DNA of 64,000 nucleotides from Bifidobacterium sp. ESL0728 (GTDB lineage Bacteria > Actinomycetota > Actinomycetes > Actinomycetales > Bifidobacteriaceae): contig NZ_CP113925.1 of NCBI RefSeq assembly GCF_029392015.1, positions 2,046,001 through 2,110,000 of the forward strand, in the 5' to 3' direction. The notes beneath the pieces are model-generated. The model was not told the DNA's origin and ran no database searches. It was given only the letters and a program-made list of their open reading frames with translations. This document shows positions 46,901 through 54,543 of the stretch, in pieces. Within the stretch, counting starts at the first letter, position 1. Each line of letters opens with the position of its first letter. The translations under genes were made by a program, and so were the position numbers.

Positions 46901-49900
46901 TGGTGACGATTCGCCCGGAAGCGGACTCGGCGTAGGCATCGGCCCAGCTGGTCAAGTCGATCTTCTCGCCGGTGTGGGCCAGAAGCTCGTCCTCGGTGAC
47001 CTCAAGTTCCATCTGATGATCGAGATGCACTGCGTTCAGGAGGCCTTCGATAACGGGATAGCCATGAACGTAAACCGAGCCGAGGGCCGTGTAGATCGCG
47101 GGCCAGGCCGGGCCGACCAAGGCGTCGGGAGCGATGCGCGAGGCGTTCAAGGAACCGGGCATATTGCCGGCCGTGGCGGCTTCGTGGTCGTAACCGAGGT
47201 TTGCGGAGAGGGTGTAGCTGGTGTGGGCCTGGCCATAGGGGAAGGCCTCTTTGTCGCTCATCTCTTCGATTTGCGGCATGGCGGTCAACTTGTCGCCGGT
47301 GATGGCGGTGTTGCCGATGCCGGCGGTGTCAGCGAGCATCGCGTAGACATGCTTCGGGAGGCGCTCGCGGTCGACGACCGGGTAGAGGCCCGATTCGCTA
47401 GGCTTGACATTCAACGGGATGACGATGTCGCGCACTGCGTGCTTGGTCAGTCCGCCGTCGGGATCGTTGTCCCAGAAGGTGTCGAGATGGATATCGAGAT
47501 CGAACATCTGGGTGCCGTCCTCGTCACCCACCTCACGGATTTCGTAATACTTATCGCCATTCGGCGTGCCGAAGGCAGGATTGGCCATGAGGTGGCCGAC
47601 CCAGGAGATGTTCGGGGATTTGCGGATGAAGTCCTCGGCACTTTGCGCGGCATCGAGCTCGGCGTAAGCCTGCTCCGGCTCGACTCCCCCGTTGATCTCA
47701 CGGGTGCGGTCAAGCGCGGCGGCCTCGAAGCGACCGAGGATGGAGCCCACCGGCTCATCTACGGTTGTAATACCGGCAACGGAAATCGGGCCGGGGATGG
47801 CACGCACGGAATCGGCGGAATAACGCGGATCCTCGGACTGCCAAAGCTGGTCCTGACCCCACCAACGCAGCAGGTCGTTGTCGATCTGCGGCACGAAGGG
47901 CATCGGCTTGTGGAATTCATGAACGAGCGTCGGGAACCAGGCCACGTCGGTCGGGCTCACGGTGACTTCGGCGGCACGCGGATAGGCGCGCTGCAACCTG
48001 TCGATGGCGCCTTGCGGATCGCTTTCGACGTCCTCGCGCGAATTGAAGAGCGAAGCGAACTCGCCGGATTCCTGATCGCAGACGCGGGCTTCGGCGCGCT
48101 GCAGCAAGTGCAGGAAGCGGTCGGCGTAGGTCGGGTCGGCCCAAGGATAGGAGAGTTCGGCGAAACGCTGCGCCCACTGGACGTAGGTCATCTTGTCGAG
48201 GTCGCCGAAGTAGGGGCGCGAAGTCTTGGAGAGGGCCTCGATGATTTCGTCACGGCGGCTTTCCAGCTCCTCCGGATGCTTCATGACGCGCACGAGCAGG
48301 CGTCCGCAGCGCGCGGAGGCGTTTTCGAGCTCGTAGATATCGGCATGCAGATGGCTCAGACCACTGGCGACGCCGCCCTTGGAGACCACACCGGCGGGAA
48401 CCCAGTTCTCACCGAGCGGCGCGAACGGGTCGGAATCGTCGGGCTTCGCATCGATGCCCGGAGTCTCGACGAGCCTGCGCTTGACGTCGGGGCTGGTGTG
48501 GGCCTCTTTCGCGGTCATCGCGGCGGTGCCGATCAACACGCCGTCGACGGGCATGTCGGGCTTGCCGTAGGCGCGTGACCATTGGCCGGAAATGTAGTCG
48601 GCAGCGCGTTCGGGCGTACCGATGCCGCCGCCGGCGACCAAAACAAGGTTGTCGCAGGCGCGCACGTCGGCGTAGGTGTCCATCAGCAGGACATCGAGGG
48701 ATTCCCAGGAATGGTGGCCGCCGGCCGCTCCGCCTTCGACCTCCATGATGATGGAGACCGGGGCTACGGCCTTGGCGATGCGCACGACCTGACGGATCTG
48801 GTCGACGGTGCCGGGCTTGAAGGCGACGTACGGGAAGCCTTCCTCGTTGAGTTGGGCAACGAGTTGCTTGGCTTCGTCAAGTTCGGGAATACCGGCGGAA
48901 ATAACGACGCCGTCAATCGGGGTGCCGGAGGCGCGCTTCTTGGGAACGATGCCTGCGGGGCCGAACTGCATGTTCCACAGGAACCGGTCCATGAACATGG
49001 CGTTGAACTCGATGGTGCGGCCCTCTTCGAGCTGCTTGTTGAGGGAAGCGACATTGCGGTCGAAGACCTCGGAGCTCACCTGTCCGCCACCGGCCATTTC
49101 GGTCCAGTAGCCGGCGTTTGCGGCGGCGGAGACGATGTCCGCATTGACGGTGGTCGGGGTCATTCCGGCCAGAAGCACCGGCGGCTTGCCGGTCAGATCG
49201 CTGAACTTGGTGCGAATCTTATCGCCCGCGGGGGTGGAGATGACCTTCGGGGCGAACTTGCGCCAGTCCTGTGTGCGGGTCGGATCTTCTTCCATGGTGG
49301 AAAGCGCGGCGCGGGCCTCTTCGCTGTCGGCCTCGACCACACCGACGCCGGTGCCCTGCACCAGGGCGCTGACGAGTTTGCCGACGGTGTTGCCCGGGCC
49401 CATGTCCACGATCCACAGCTTGGTGGGGTCGTTGCTCTTGAGCAGTTGATCGGTGCGCGAGGCCCAATCGACGTGGTTGACCAGCACCTCGCTGGCCAGC
49501 GTGCGGGCGCGTTCGGCGTCCAGACCACAAGCCTGTGCCCACGAGACGGTGGACTCGACGGCTTCGGCCATCAGCGGGGAGTGGAAGGGAACGGTGACCT
49601 CGAGATATTCGAGGATGGGATCGAAGACCTCGCCGCCACGAACCTTGTCGGCGCGCAGCTTGGCCTGACGACGGTGCTCCTTGCCGACTTCGACGGCGAA
49701 GGCCGCAAGATCCTCGGGATGGCCGGAAAGTACGTAATTGTCGGTGGCGTTGGTCACGGCGAAAGCAATCGGTCCGCGCGGCTTGACGACGCGGTCGACC
49801 AAAACCTCGATCTGACGCTTGGTGGCGCCGCGAACGGAAAGCATCGGGGTGGCGTCGCCGAATTTCGTGGAGACCGGAAGCAGACGGGACTGGCGGGTGC

Positions 49901-50390
49901 CGGCGGCACCGATCAGGCGTGCGATGGCGAGAATCTCGTCGATGGCTTTACTGGCCGCATCGATGGAGCCAGCTGCTTCGATGGCGTCGACCATATGCTC
50001 GGCGATGATGCCTTGGGAATGGCCGAGAACGGCGACCGGCTTGGCCTTCGCCACGCTATAGCCAAGGCCTTCGGCGTCGATCAACGCGCCCAACTGGGCC
50101 AAGGCGATGCCCGGAACGCTCGCCGCTGCGTCGGCTGCGGGGCCGAGCTTGGCCGGATTGGCCGTGAAACCGAAGAGGTCGACAGTACCACCCATCGTGG
50201 CCAGCAGGTCGGGGGTGACCGCCGAAAGCAGACGATCCGAAGCGTCGGCGTGCGCCTTGAGTTTCTCCGCCAGGCTCGGGTCGGTGCATTCGTCGGCCAG
50301 GGAGCTGACCCACGGCGTGGATTGACCGCTGAAGATGAGCGCGTGGGGCTCGGTGCTGAGGCGGTTCAAGAAGAAGGTGTTTTCAGTCAT
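40926..50390 (-). CDS. fas: Type I fatty acid synthase
   Basis: This 3154-residue protein carries all activities for de novo fatty acid synthesis from acetyl- and malonyl-CoA. In order: acetyl transferase (G-H-S-Q-G, Ser 125), FMN enoyl reductase (L-L-A-G-M-T-P-T-T near 405) and MaoC-type dehydratase (G-D-F-N-P-I-H near 1255). Then malonyl/palmitoyl transferase (G-H-S-L-G-E near 1465) and the carrier region (about 1830-1900, candidate phosphopantetheine Ser in N-G-V-S-S-R-R). Last are ketoreductase (V-V-T-G-V-A near 2180) and ketosynthase (V-S-A-C-A-T-A near 2803). The layout is that of the actinobacterial single-chain FAS I. The start follows AAGGAAGATA. A consensus promoter lies just upstream, so fas can be expressed apart from accD/accA3. 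The carrier is modified by AcpS, encoded 8.8 kb downstream. Confidence 0.97.
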   Translation of the reverse strand: MTENTFFLNRLSTEPHALIFSGQSTPWVSSLADECTDPSLAEKLKAHADASDRLLSAVTPDLLATMGGTVDLFGFTANPAKLGPAADAAASVPGIALAQLGALIDAEGLGYSVAKAKPVAVLGHSQGIIAEHMVDAIEAAGSIDAASKAIDEILAIARLIGAAGTRQSRLLPVSTKFGDATPMLSVRGATKRQIEVLVDRVVKPRGPIAFAVTNATDNYVLSGHPEDLAAFAVEVGKEHRRQAKLRADKVRGGEVFDPILEYLEVTVPFHSPLMAEAVESTVSWAQACGLDAERARTLASEVLVNHVDWASRTDQLLKSNDPTKLWIVDMGPGNTVGKLVSALVQGTGVGVVEADSEEARAALSTMEEDPTRTQDWRKFAPKVISTPAGDKIRTKFSDLTGKPPVLLAGMTPTTVNADIVSAAANAGYWTEMAGGGQVSSEVFDRNVASLNKQLEEGRTIEFNAMFMDRFLWNMQFGPAGIVPKKRASGTPIDGVVISAGIPELDEAKQLVAQLNEEGFPYVAFKPGTVDQIRQVVRIAKAVAPVSIIMEVEGGAAGGHHSWESLDVLLMDTYADVRACDNLVLVAGGGIGTPERAADYISGQWSRAYGKPDMPVDGVLIGTAAMTAKEAHTSPDVKRRLVETPGIDAKPDDSDPFAPLGENWVPAGVVSKGGVASGLSHLHADIYELENASARCGRLLVRVMKHPEELESRRDEIIEALSKTSRPYFGDLDKMTYVQWAQRFAELSYPWADPTYADRFLHLLQRAEARVCDQESGEFASLFNSREDVESDPQGAIDRLQRAYPRAAEVTVSPTDVAWFPTLVHEFHKPMPFVPQIDNDLLRWWGQDQLWQSEDPRYSADSVRAIPGPISVAGITTVDEPVGSILGRFEAAALDRTREINGGVEPEQAYAELDAAQSAEDFIRKSPNISWVGHLMANPAFGTPNGDKYYEIREVGDEDGTQMFDLDIHLDTFWDNDPDGGLTKHAVRDIVIPLNVKPSESGLYPVVDRERLPKHVYAMLADTAGIGNTAITGDKLTAMPQIEEMSDKEAFPYGQAHTSYTLSANLGYDHEAATAGNMPGSLNASRIAPDALVGPAWPAIYTALGSVYVHGYPVIEGLLNAVHLDHQMELEVTEDELLAHTGEKIDLTSWADAYAESASGRIVTIHVTHTAIDGTVLAHEVERFAVRGRSYSDELPADVPDYGDYLSYREARTGAGTPFEEDEDKGLDPVVATPRRMLRRVTLTAPSEMTAFARTSGDFNPIHTSHRGAAVSGLKAPLVHGMWLSAAAQHVVQARDDKGAHYEIVGWTYNMYGMVQLGDKVEISVERIGKLRHGGMTLEVTCRIDGNIVSRGTAAVRAPRSAYVYPGQGIQQQGMVLDERAKSAAARETWERADKLTREKLGFSILAIVRDNPKTLTANGVTYHHPDGLLNLTQFTQVALATVAYAQTSRLREAGSDIWPAYFAGHSLGEYNALSSFAGIIPFETVLELVFQRGSAMNSLIDRDEQGRSNYRMAALRPNQFGVGDDGVDDYVKSVSEASGEFLQIVNYNLSGQQYVIAGTLKGLEALKEDSARRVKEYGGKPALMYVPGIDVPFHSMLLRKGVPDFRNKLDTLLPAHIDYQRLVGRYIPNLVATPFEMTKEFAQKIVDVVPSTRIQEALDNPEVWDSYAADEQKLGRLLFTELLAWQFASPVRWIETQAIMFGDPAQGGLGVENYVEVGLGNQPTLANLATKTLRLPDFSGSEVAVYNLGRDEQRVYMSDSDSLVPEADDDAEEVSASAQPAEGNSGKPGGVSAPDAERDSSSAKQQKTAASATQNSAIMTPVASAPASGERPADLPFKASDGIAMLLAYAAKVRPDQIGESDTTDTLTNGVSSRRNQLLMDISSELGVASVDGAAEASITDLYALVNKVAPNYKPFGPVLSDIVRDRIRGLFGASGVKQPQIVKRVTDTWQLGLGWADYVLGTLVLETREGTSSRGDDLASLNTAQVSNANDANALIDAAVQKVAADHGITVALPSAGGAGGSVVDSAALDAFAEKVTGADGVLAKTARFVLDELDIKAPVVAEAEDEDAVVVETVEAELGSDWVDQVAPRFDERKALLLDDRWATAREDLARLYYNHDQKVSSLSFIGAGHEVADQATWFASKAATDGDSILASTFNRIAVEARSNAKTDPKASRFAGDVAVVTGVAPNSIAGQVVEGLLAGGATVIATSHSFKQSVKAWAEQVYREHAVGDARLWLVPANLSSYRDVDALVKWVGGVSKKTTGATTTILKPAYEPSLFFPFAAPPVHGTMADSGQLFESQARLMLWGVERAITGFAAIGGDTDVQHKLHVILPGSPNRGVFGGDGAYGEVKASFDAIVNRARSEKDWSGRVTFAHPLIGWVRGTGLMGGNDPLVDVVERHGIRTYSTVEIAQQLLDLADADARKQAEKAPLRADLTGGLGNEPIDITALRAEAEADKANSAAANADENTQADTAKNKDGKATLIKALPTPNSPRQAEVNLADWRNVTVKPEDQIVIVSIGELGPWGSGRTRAEAELGIHPDGSVDLSAGAVLELAWNMGLVTWQDSPNAGWYDTDGNLVPEADIAERYHDEVVARSGLRPFDNGMGSGDYQEGTASGEVEIYLDHEVTFSVPNEEIAQQYVIMDAEHTSIAQDEESGEWSVTREPGSMIRVPKRFAMTRTVGGQFPKGFDPVKWGIPASMVGEVDEIALWNIVTTVDAYLSAGFTPAEVLQTIHPSMVASTQGTGFGGMASMRKLYLDRFLGHEIPTDILQEALPNVVAAHVMQSYIGGYGNMVQPVSACATAAVSLEEGVDKIALGKADFVVTGAIDDIGVDSVIGFGNMGATADANVMYGKGISDRFFSRSNDRRRDGFVESEGGGTMLVTRGDIALKMGLPVAAVVGYVHSFADGAHTSIPAPGLGALAAAQGGKDSQLVRQLAPLGVTPDDIAVVSKHDTSTNANDSNESELHNSIQHAIGRNDGNPLFVISQKSLTGHAMGGAAIFQIDGLTQLFKSGVIPANAALDCVDPKMRKDDHMVWLRKPLNIGSIKAGLVTSLGFGHVSGFVALVHPGAFEAAVANEYGQDALDEWRKRANERLARGERRRLMGMMGEAPLYEEIDNRRFHEDTKTYDSHEAEKAMLLNPDARLGADGYFA

Positions 50391-50431
50391 TATCTTCCTT
50401 ATATTTGGTTGAAATTCTCATGGATACGGTT

Positions 50432-50460
50432 ATTACAAAAAATCAAAAGATCAATGTCAA
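50432..50460 (-). promoter_or_regulatory. fas promoter
   Basis: On the minus strand TTGACA (50455-50460), a 17-base spacer and TGTAAT (50432-50437) lie 42-70 bases before the fas start codon. Both hexamers and the spacing match the sigma-70 consensus well. Confidence 0.75.
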
Positions 50461-50531
50461 GCGATATTGCGAGACAGCTCCAAAAAACAATCTTACCTGC
50501 CTCGCCTTTAATTGCGCTTTGGGGTCAAACG

Positions 50532-52139
50532 TTACATGGGTTGATTTCCATGGTGTTTGTTGGTACGGCGGACACGTTTCTTGCCACGCAGCAGCCGTAG
50601 GGATTCGGCAATGGCCTCGCGCGTCTGCTCGGGGTCGATCATCGCGTCGATCTGGCCGGTTTCCAGCGAAAGGTTCGCGTTGAGGGTCTCGCTTTCGTAC
50701 TGGTCGATGTACTGCTGACGCAACGCCTCGACGTCCTGGCGGCGTTCCTTGGCCTTGTGCAAGTCCTTGCGGTGGATGATATTGACCGCTCCGGCCGCGC
50801 CCAGAACTGCGATCTGGCTGGAAGGCCAGGCGTAGTTGACGTCCGCGCCGATCGCCTTGGAACCCATCACGATGTAGGCGCCGCCGAAGGCCTTACGCAG
50901 TACGACCGAGACCATCGGCACCTGCGCGTTGGCGTAGGCATAGATGACCTTGGCACCGCGGCGGATGATGCCCGCATGCTCCTGGTCGCTGCCGGGCTTG
51001 TAACCGGGGGTGTCAACCAAGGTGACCACCGGAAGGTTGAACGCGTCGCAAAGGCGGACGAACCGGGCGATTTTCTCGCTGGAATCGACGTCCAAAATGC
51101 CGGCCTGCTCGTTGGGCTGGTTCGCGACGACACCGACCGGATGGCCCTCGATGCAAGCGAAGCCGACCACCGCACACTTGGCGTAAAGTTCCTGCACCTG
51201 CACGAATTCGCCGTAATCGACGATGCAGCGGATGACCTCATTGATGTCGTAAGGCTGACGGTCATTGTCCGGAACGATGGTGGCCAGACGTTCGGCCGTG
51301 GAACGGTCGGCGCGGGTGGCCGCGTAGGCGTAGACCGGCGGCTTATCGTCCGAGCTGGAAGGCAGGTAGGCAAGTACGGTACGCGCGTAATCGATGGCGT
51401 CCGCCTCGTCTTCGCCCAGATAATGAGCCACGCCGGAGACGGTGTTATGCACTTTGCCGCCACCCAGATCCTCCATGGAGATGGTCTCGCCGGTTACGGA
51501 TTTGACCACATCGGGGCCTGTGACGAACATGTTGGAGTTCTGACGGGTCATGATGATGAGATCGGTGAGCGCTGGGCAATAGACCGCGCCGCCCGCGCAG
51601 GGACCGAGAATCAGCGAGAGCTGCGGAATGAAGCCGCTGGCCTCGCAGGTCTTGCGGAAGATGTGGCCGTACTGGGTCAAAGCTTCTACGCCCTCTTGGA
51701 TACGTGCGCCGCCGGAATCGATAAGAGCCACGACCGGAATTTTCAGGTCGAGCGCCATATCCATCAGGTGGCAGATCTTCTCGCCTTCGGCGTGACCGAG
51801 CGTGCCGCCGCGCACGGAGAAGTCCTGCGCATAGACGGCGACCTTGCGGCCGTAAACGTCGCCGAAGCCGGTGATGACAGCCGAGCCGGCGATGCCTTCG
51901 TTGATGTTGCCGCCGGAAAAGCGGCCGATCTCCTGGAAGGTGCCGGTGTCGAAGAGCAGGTCGAGGCGCTCGCGGGCCGTGAACTTGCCTTTGGCGCTCT
52001 GCCGGTCGTGGGCGTGGTTTTCGGCGTCACGCGCGAGTTCGGCGGCACGGGCTACGGAGGCACGGATGGGCTGCTGATCAAGAGGCTGGCTGCTGGCCAT
52101 GGCCTTTTCGACGGCCGTGGTGGTCATGATGTCGGTCAT
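50532..52139 (-). CDS. accD: Acyl-CoA carboxylase beta subunit (carboxyltransferase)
   Basis: It transfers the carboxyl group from biotin to acetyl- or propionyl-CoA, giving malonyl- or methylmalonyl-CoA. The 535-residue protein has both crotonase-like halves. The first has I-D-S-G-G-A-R-I-Q-E-G and G-P-C-A-G-G-A-V-Y-C-P-A. The second has V-D-T-P-G-Y-K-P-G and R-K-A-F-G-G-A-Y-I-V-M-G-S-K. It belongs to the fused AccD/PccB type of Actinobacteria. The start overlaps the accA3 stop by 4 bases (ATGA) behind GGGGAGCGCAG, so the subunits are translationally coupled. With fas next door the main product is expected to be malonyl-CoA. The gap to fas is 141 bp. Confidence 0.95.
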   Translation of the reverse strand: MTDIMTTTAVEKAMASSQPLDQQPIRASVARAAELARDAENHAHDRQSAKGKFTARERLDLLFDTGTFQEIGRFSGGNINEGIAGSAVITGFGDVYGRKVAVYAQDFSVRGGTLGHAEGEKICHLMDMALDLKIPVVALIDSGGARIQEGVEALTQYGHIFRKTCEASGFIPQLSLILGPCAGGAVYCPALTDLIIMTRQNSNMFVTGPDVVKSVTGETISMEDLGGGKVHNTVSGVAHYLGEDEADAIDYARTVLAYLPSSSDDKPPVYAYAATRADRSTAERLATIVPDNDRQPYDINEVIRCIVDYGEFVQVQELYAKCAVVGFACIEGHPVGVVANQPNEQAGILDVDSSEKIARFVRLCDAFNLPVVTLVDTPGYKPGSDQEHAGIIRRGAKVIYAYANAQVPMVSVVLRKAFGGAYIVMGSKAIGADVNYAWPSSQIAVLGAAGAVNIIHRKDLHKAKERRQDVEALRQQYIDQYESETLNANLSLETGQIDAMIDPEQTREAIAESLRLLRGKKRVRRTNKHHGNQPM

Positions 52140-54196
52140 CTGCGCTCCCCTTCCTTCGTGTCGTCGTCAGGTGAGGCTGGCGTTGCGGTTGGGGCGGAAT
52201 CCGTATCGGTACCGGTCGCTGCGGAATCCGTGACAGTGGCGGGATCCGCAGGAGTATCGACACCACTATCGGCCGTGGGTTTATCCGCGGACTTGCCGTC
52301 GTTGGTATCGTTATTATCCGAATCGCTGCCATTGCTATCCGCAGCTGCGTCGTTCGCACCGGACTTCTCGCGGTTGGCTGCGCCATCCACATCGATTTTC
52401 ATCAATGTGGTGCCGGCGTCCACGGAATCGGACGGGCCGACGAAAATCTTCTGCACGGTGCCGTTGACAGGCGCGTAGACGTAGTTCTCCATCTTCATGC
52501 TTTCGAGCACGGCCAGCAGGTCGCCCTTGTTGACCGCCTGGCCTTCGGCGACGTTGACACGGGTGACGATGGCCTGCATCGGTGAATCGATGACGCCGGA
52601 TTTGCCGTCGTTGACCTTCGCGCGTTCCTCGACGGCACCAGAAGAAGAACCGCGCAACGGCTGGGTCGGGCGCCGGGTTCCGCGGGCGCGGGCCGAACCG
52701 GTAAGATTATCGACGATATCGCGCGGAACGGTGAGCTTGACGCGCTTGTTGTCGACCTCGATAACGAAGGAATCGGTCTCCTGCTTCTTGGGCTTCTCTT
52801 CGCTTCCCGAAAGCGAGGCGGGCTGGCCACTGCCGGCGGTGTTGGGCTTGCGGTTCAGGTACTTGCGCTCAAGCCACTTGGTATAGACGGAGAAAGGATG
52901 ATCTTCGGCGGTGAATTCCGGATCGTTGAAAATCGTCTCGAAAAGCGTTTTCGGTGTAGGCACACCTTCCAGACGGAATTCCTTGAGCGCGCGACGCACA
53001 CGGGCGACAGCGGTGGGCCGGTCCTGAGCGGTGACGACGAGCTTGCCCATCATCGAATCGAACTTCGGGGAGACCACATCGCCGACCTTCACGCCGGAAT
53101 CGATGCGGATACCGGGGCCGCTGGGCCAGTCGAGGCGGGTCAGCGTGCCGCCGGAAGGGGTGAGGTTCTTGTCCGGATCCTCGCTGGTGATACGAAGTTC
53201 GAAGGCATGGCCGTGGCTTTCGGGGGCTTGGGTGAGTTCCTCGCCGTTGGCGATGTTGATCTGCTCACGCACCAAATCCAGGCCGGAGACCTGCTCGGAA
53301 ACCGTGTGCTCCACCTGGAGCCTCGGGTTGACTTCGAGGAAGTAGACCTTGTGCTGCTGGGTGACCATGAACTCGCAAGTTCCGAGGCCGACGTAATCGA
53401 CGGCACTGAAAAGACTTCGGGAGTATCGTTCGAGCTGTTCCTGCTCGTCATCAGTGAGGAACGGAGCTGGAGCCTCCTCGATGAGCTTCTGGTTGCGGCG
53501 CTGCACGGTGCAGTCACGCGTCGAGTAGACGGTGAAGTTGCCGTGCGAATCACGGCCGGACTGCGTTTCGACGTGACGCGCCTTGTCGATGAACAGCTCG
53601 ACGAAGTACTCGTTCAAGTCGCCGCCTTCGAGCGCGTCATGGTTCATATAGAAGCTGCGCAACTCGTCATCGTTGTGTACGAGCGTAATACCTTTGCCGC
53701 CGCCGCCATCGGTGCGCTTCATCATCACCGGATAACCGTTGATCTGAGCGAAAGTAAGGAGCTCACGCATGTTGCTGACCGGCTCGGAAAGTCCCGGCAC
53801 CGGTGGCACGTGCGCATGCTTGGCCACGCGTCGGGCGGTGATCTTGTCGCCGAGGTCGGTCAGGGCCGTCGGGCTCGGGCCAATCCAAGTGGCGCCCGCC
53901 TTGATGACCTTGTCGGCGAACGATGCGATTTCGGAAAGATAGCCATACCCCGGGTGAACCGCGTCGGCACCGCTGCGGCGCAGCACGTCGATAATCAGAT
54001 CCTCGTCCATGTAGGAACGGTAGGAATCACCATGCAGCAGATAGGCTTCGTCGGCCATCTCTACATACTGTGCATCTCTGTCCTGCTCGGCGTAGATCGC
54101 TACGGTCGGTATCCCCATTTCGTGGGCCGTGCGGATTACTCGCAACGCGATTTCGCCGCGGTTCGCCACCAGCAGTTTATTGACATTTTTGACCAT
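52136..54196 (-). CDS. accA3: Acyl-CoA carboxylase alpha subunit (biotin carboxylase and biotin carrier)
   Basis: It carboxylates its own biotin with ATP and bicarbonate. The 686-residue protein has the biotin carboxylase domain (L-L-V-A-N-R-G-E-I-A-L-R-V at the start; K-R-T-D-G-G-G-G-K-G-I near 160; L-E-V-N-P-R-L-Q-V-E-H near 290). The carrier domain follows, with the biotinylated Lys in E-S-M-K-M-E-N near residue 570. Unusually, about 85 residues rich in Asp, Ser, Thr and Ala continue past the carrier domain, which in relatives is the C-terminus. The ATG ending at 54196 is chosen because AGGTTGG precedes it; a TTG three codons earlier is possible. The stop overlaps accD. Confidence 0.95.
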   Translation of the reverse strand: MVKNVNKLLVANRGEIALRVIRTAHEMGIPTVAIYAEQDRDAQYVEMADEAYLLHGDSYRSYMDEDLIIDVLRRSGADAVHPGYGYLSEIASFADKVIKAGATWIGPSPTALTDLGDKITARRVAKHAHVPPVPGLSEPVSNMRELLTFAQINGYPVMMKRTDGGGGKGITLVHNDDELRSFYMNHDALEGGDLNEYFVELFIDKARHVETQSGRDSHGNFTVYSTRDCTVQRRNQKLIEEAPAPFLTDDEQEQLERYSRSLFSAVDYVGLGTCEFMVTQQHKVYFLEVNPRLQVEHTVSEQVSGLDLVREQINIANGEELTQAPESHGHAFELRITSEDPDKNLTPSGGTLTRLDWPSGPGIRIDSGVKVGDVVSPKFDSMMGKLVVTAQDRPTAVARVRRALKEFRLEGVPTPKTLFETIFNDPEFTAEDHPFSVYTKWLERKYLNRKPNTAGSGQPASLSGSEEKPKKQETDSFVIEVDNKRVKLTVPRDIVDNLTGSARARGTRRPTQPLRGSSSGAVEERAKVNDGKSGVIDSPMQAIVTRVNVAEGQAVNKGDLLAVLESMKMENYVYAPVNGTVQKIFVGPSDSVDAGTTLMKIDVDGAANREKSGANDAAADSNGSDSDNNDTNDGKSADKPTADSGVDTPADPATVTDSAATGTDTDSAPTATPASPDDDTKEGERR

Positions 54197-54543
54197 GTTA
54201 TCCAACCTATCGCCTATCCCCTACCGATGAAATCGCCTAAATCGACAAAATCGCCCGAACGCTTTTGTATGTTTGCACAAATCGCATCATTAAAATACAT
54301 ATCTCGATAATCTGTGAGCCGATTGTCGAAATATCGCCATTCCATGGGCGAAAATCCTGAACCCATCCACAAAAAATATTTAGCAGCAATCAACAGACCA
54401 AGCATCCATGAAGGATCAAGAAAAAACATATAAAAATCGGCCGGCGGGACCGAATGGTGGTGATAAAGAATCATCATCCAAACGGTTTTGCCAGTCGATT
54501 TTTTAAGAGGCTAACTCTTGAATCCACTTACTGATTGGTGAAA
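54197..54543. other. Gap between the pectinase gene and accA3
   Basis: 347 bp, A/T-rich. A minus-strand frame at 54214-54477 (87 codons, rich in Phe, Tyr and Met) is open but has no recognisable family and no good Shine-Dalgarno, so I do not call it a gene. ACTGATT (54530-54536) and AATCAGT (54542-54548) form a small hairpin at the pectinase stop codon. The accA3 promoter must lie here. Confidence 0.5.

Noticed and set aside
46119..50600. Two plus-strand frames of 819 and 672 codons
   Set aside because: Both lie wholly or mostly opposite fas, whose domains are unmistakable.
54214..54477. 87-codon minus-strand frame before accA3
   Set aside because: Unusual composition, no family and no good ribosome-binding site; kept only as a possibility in the gap description.
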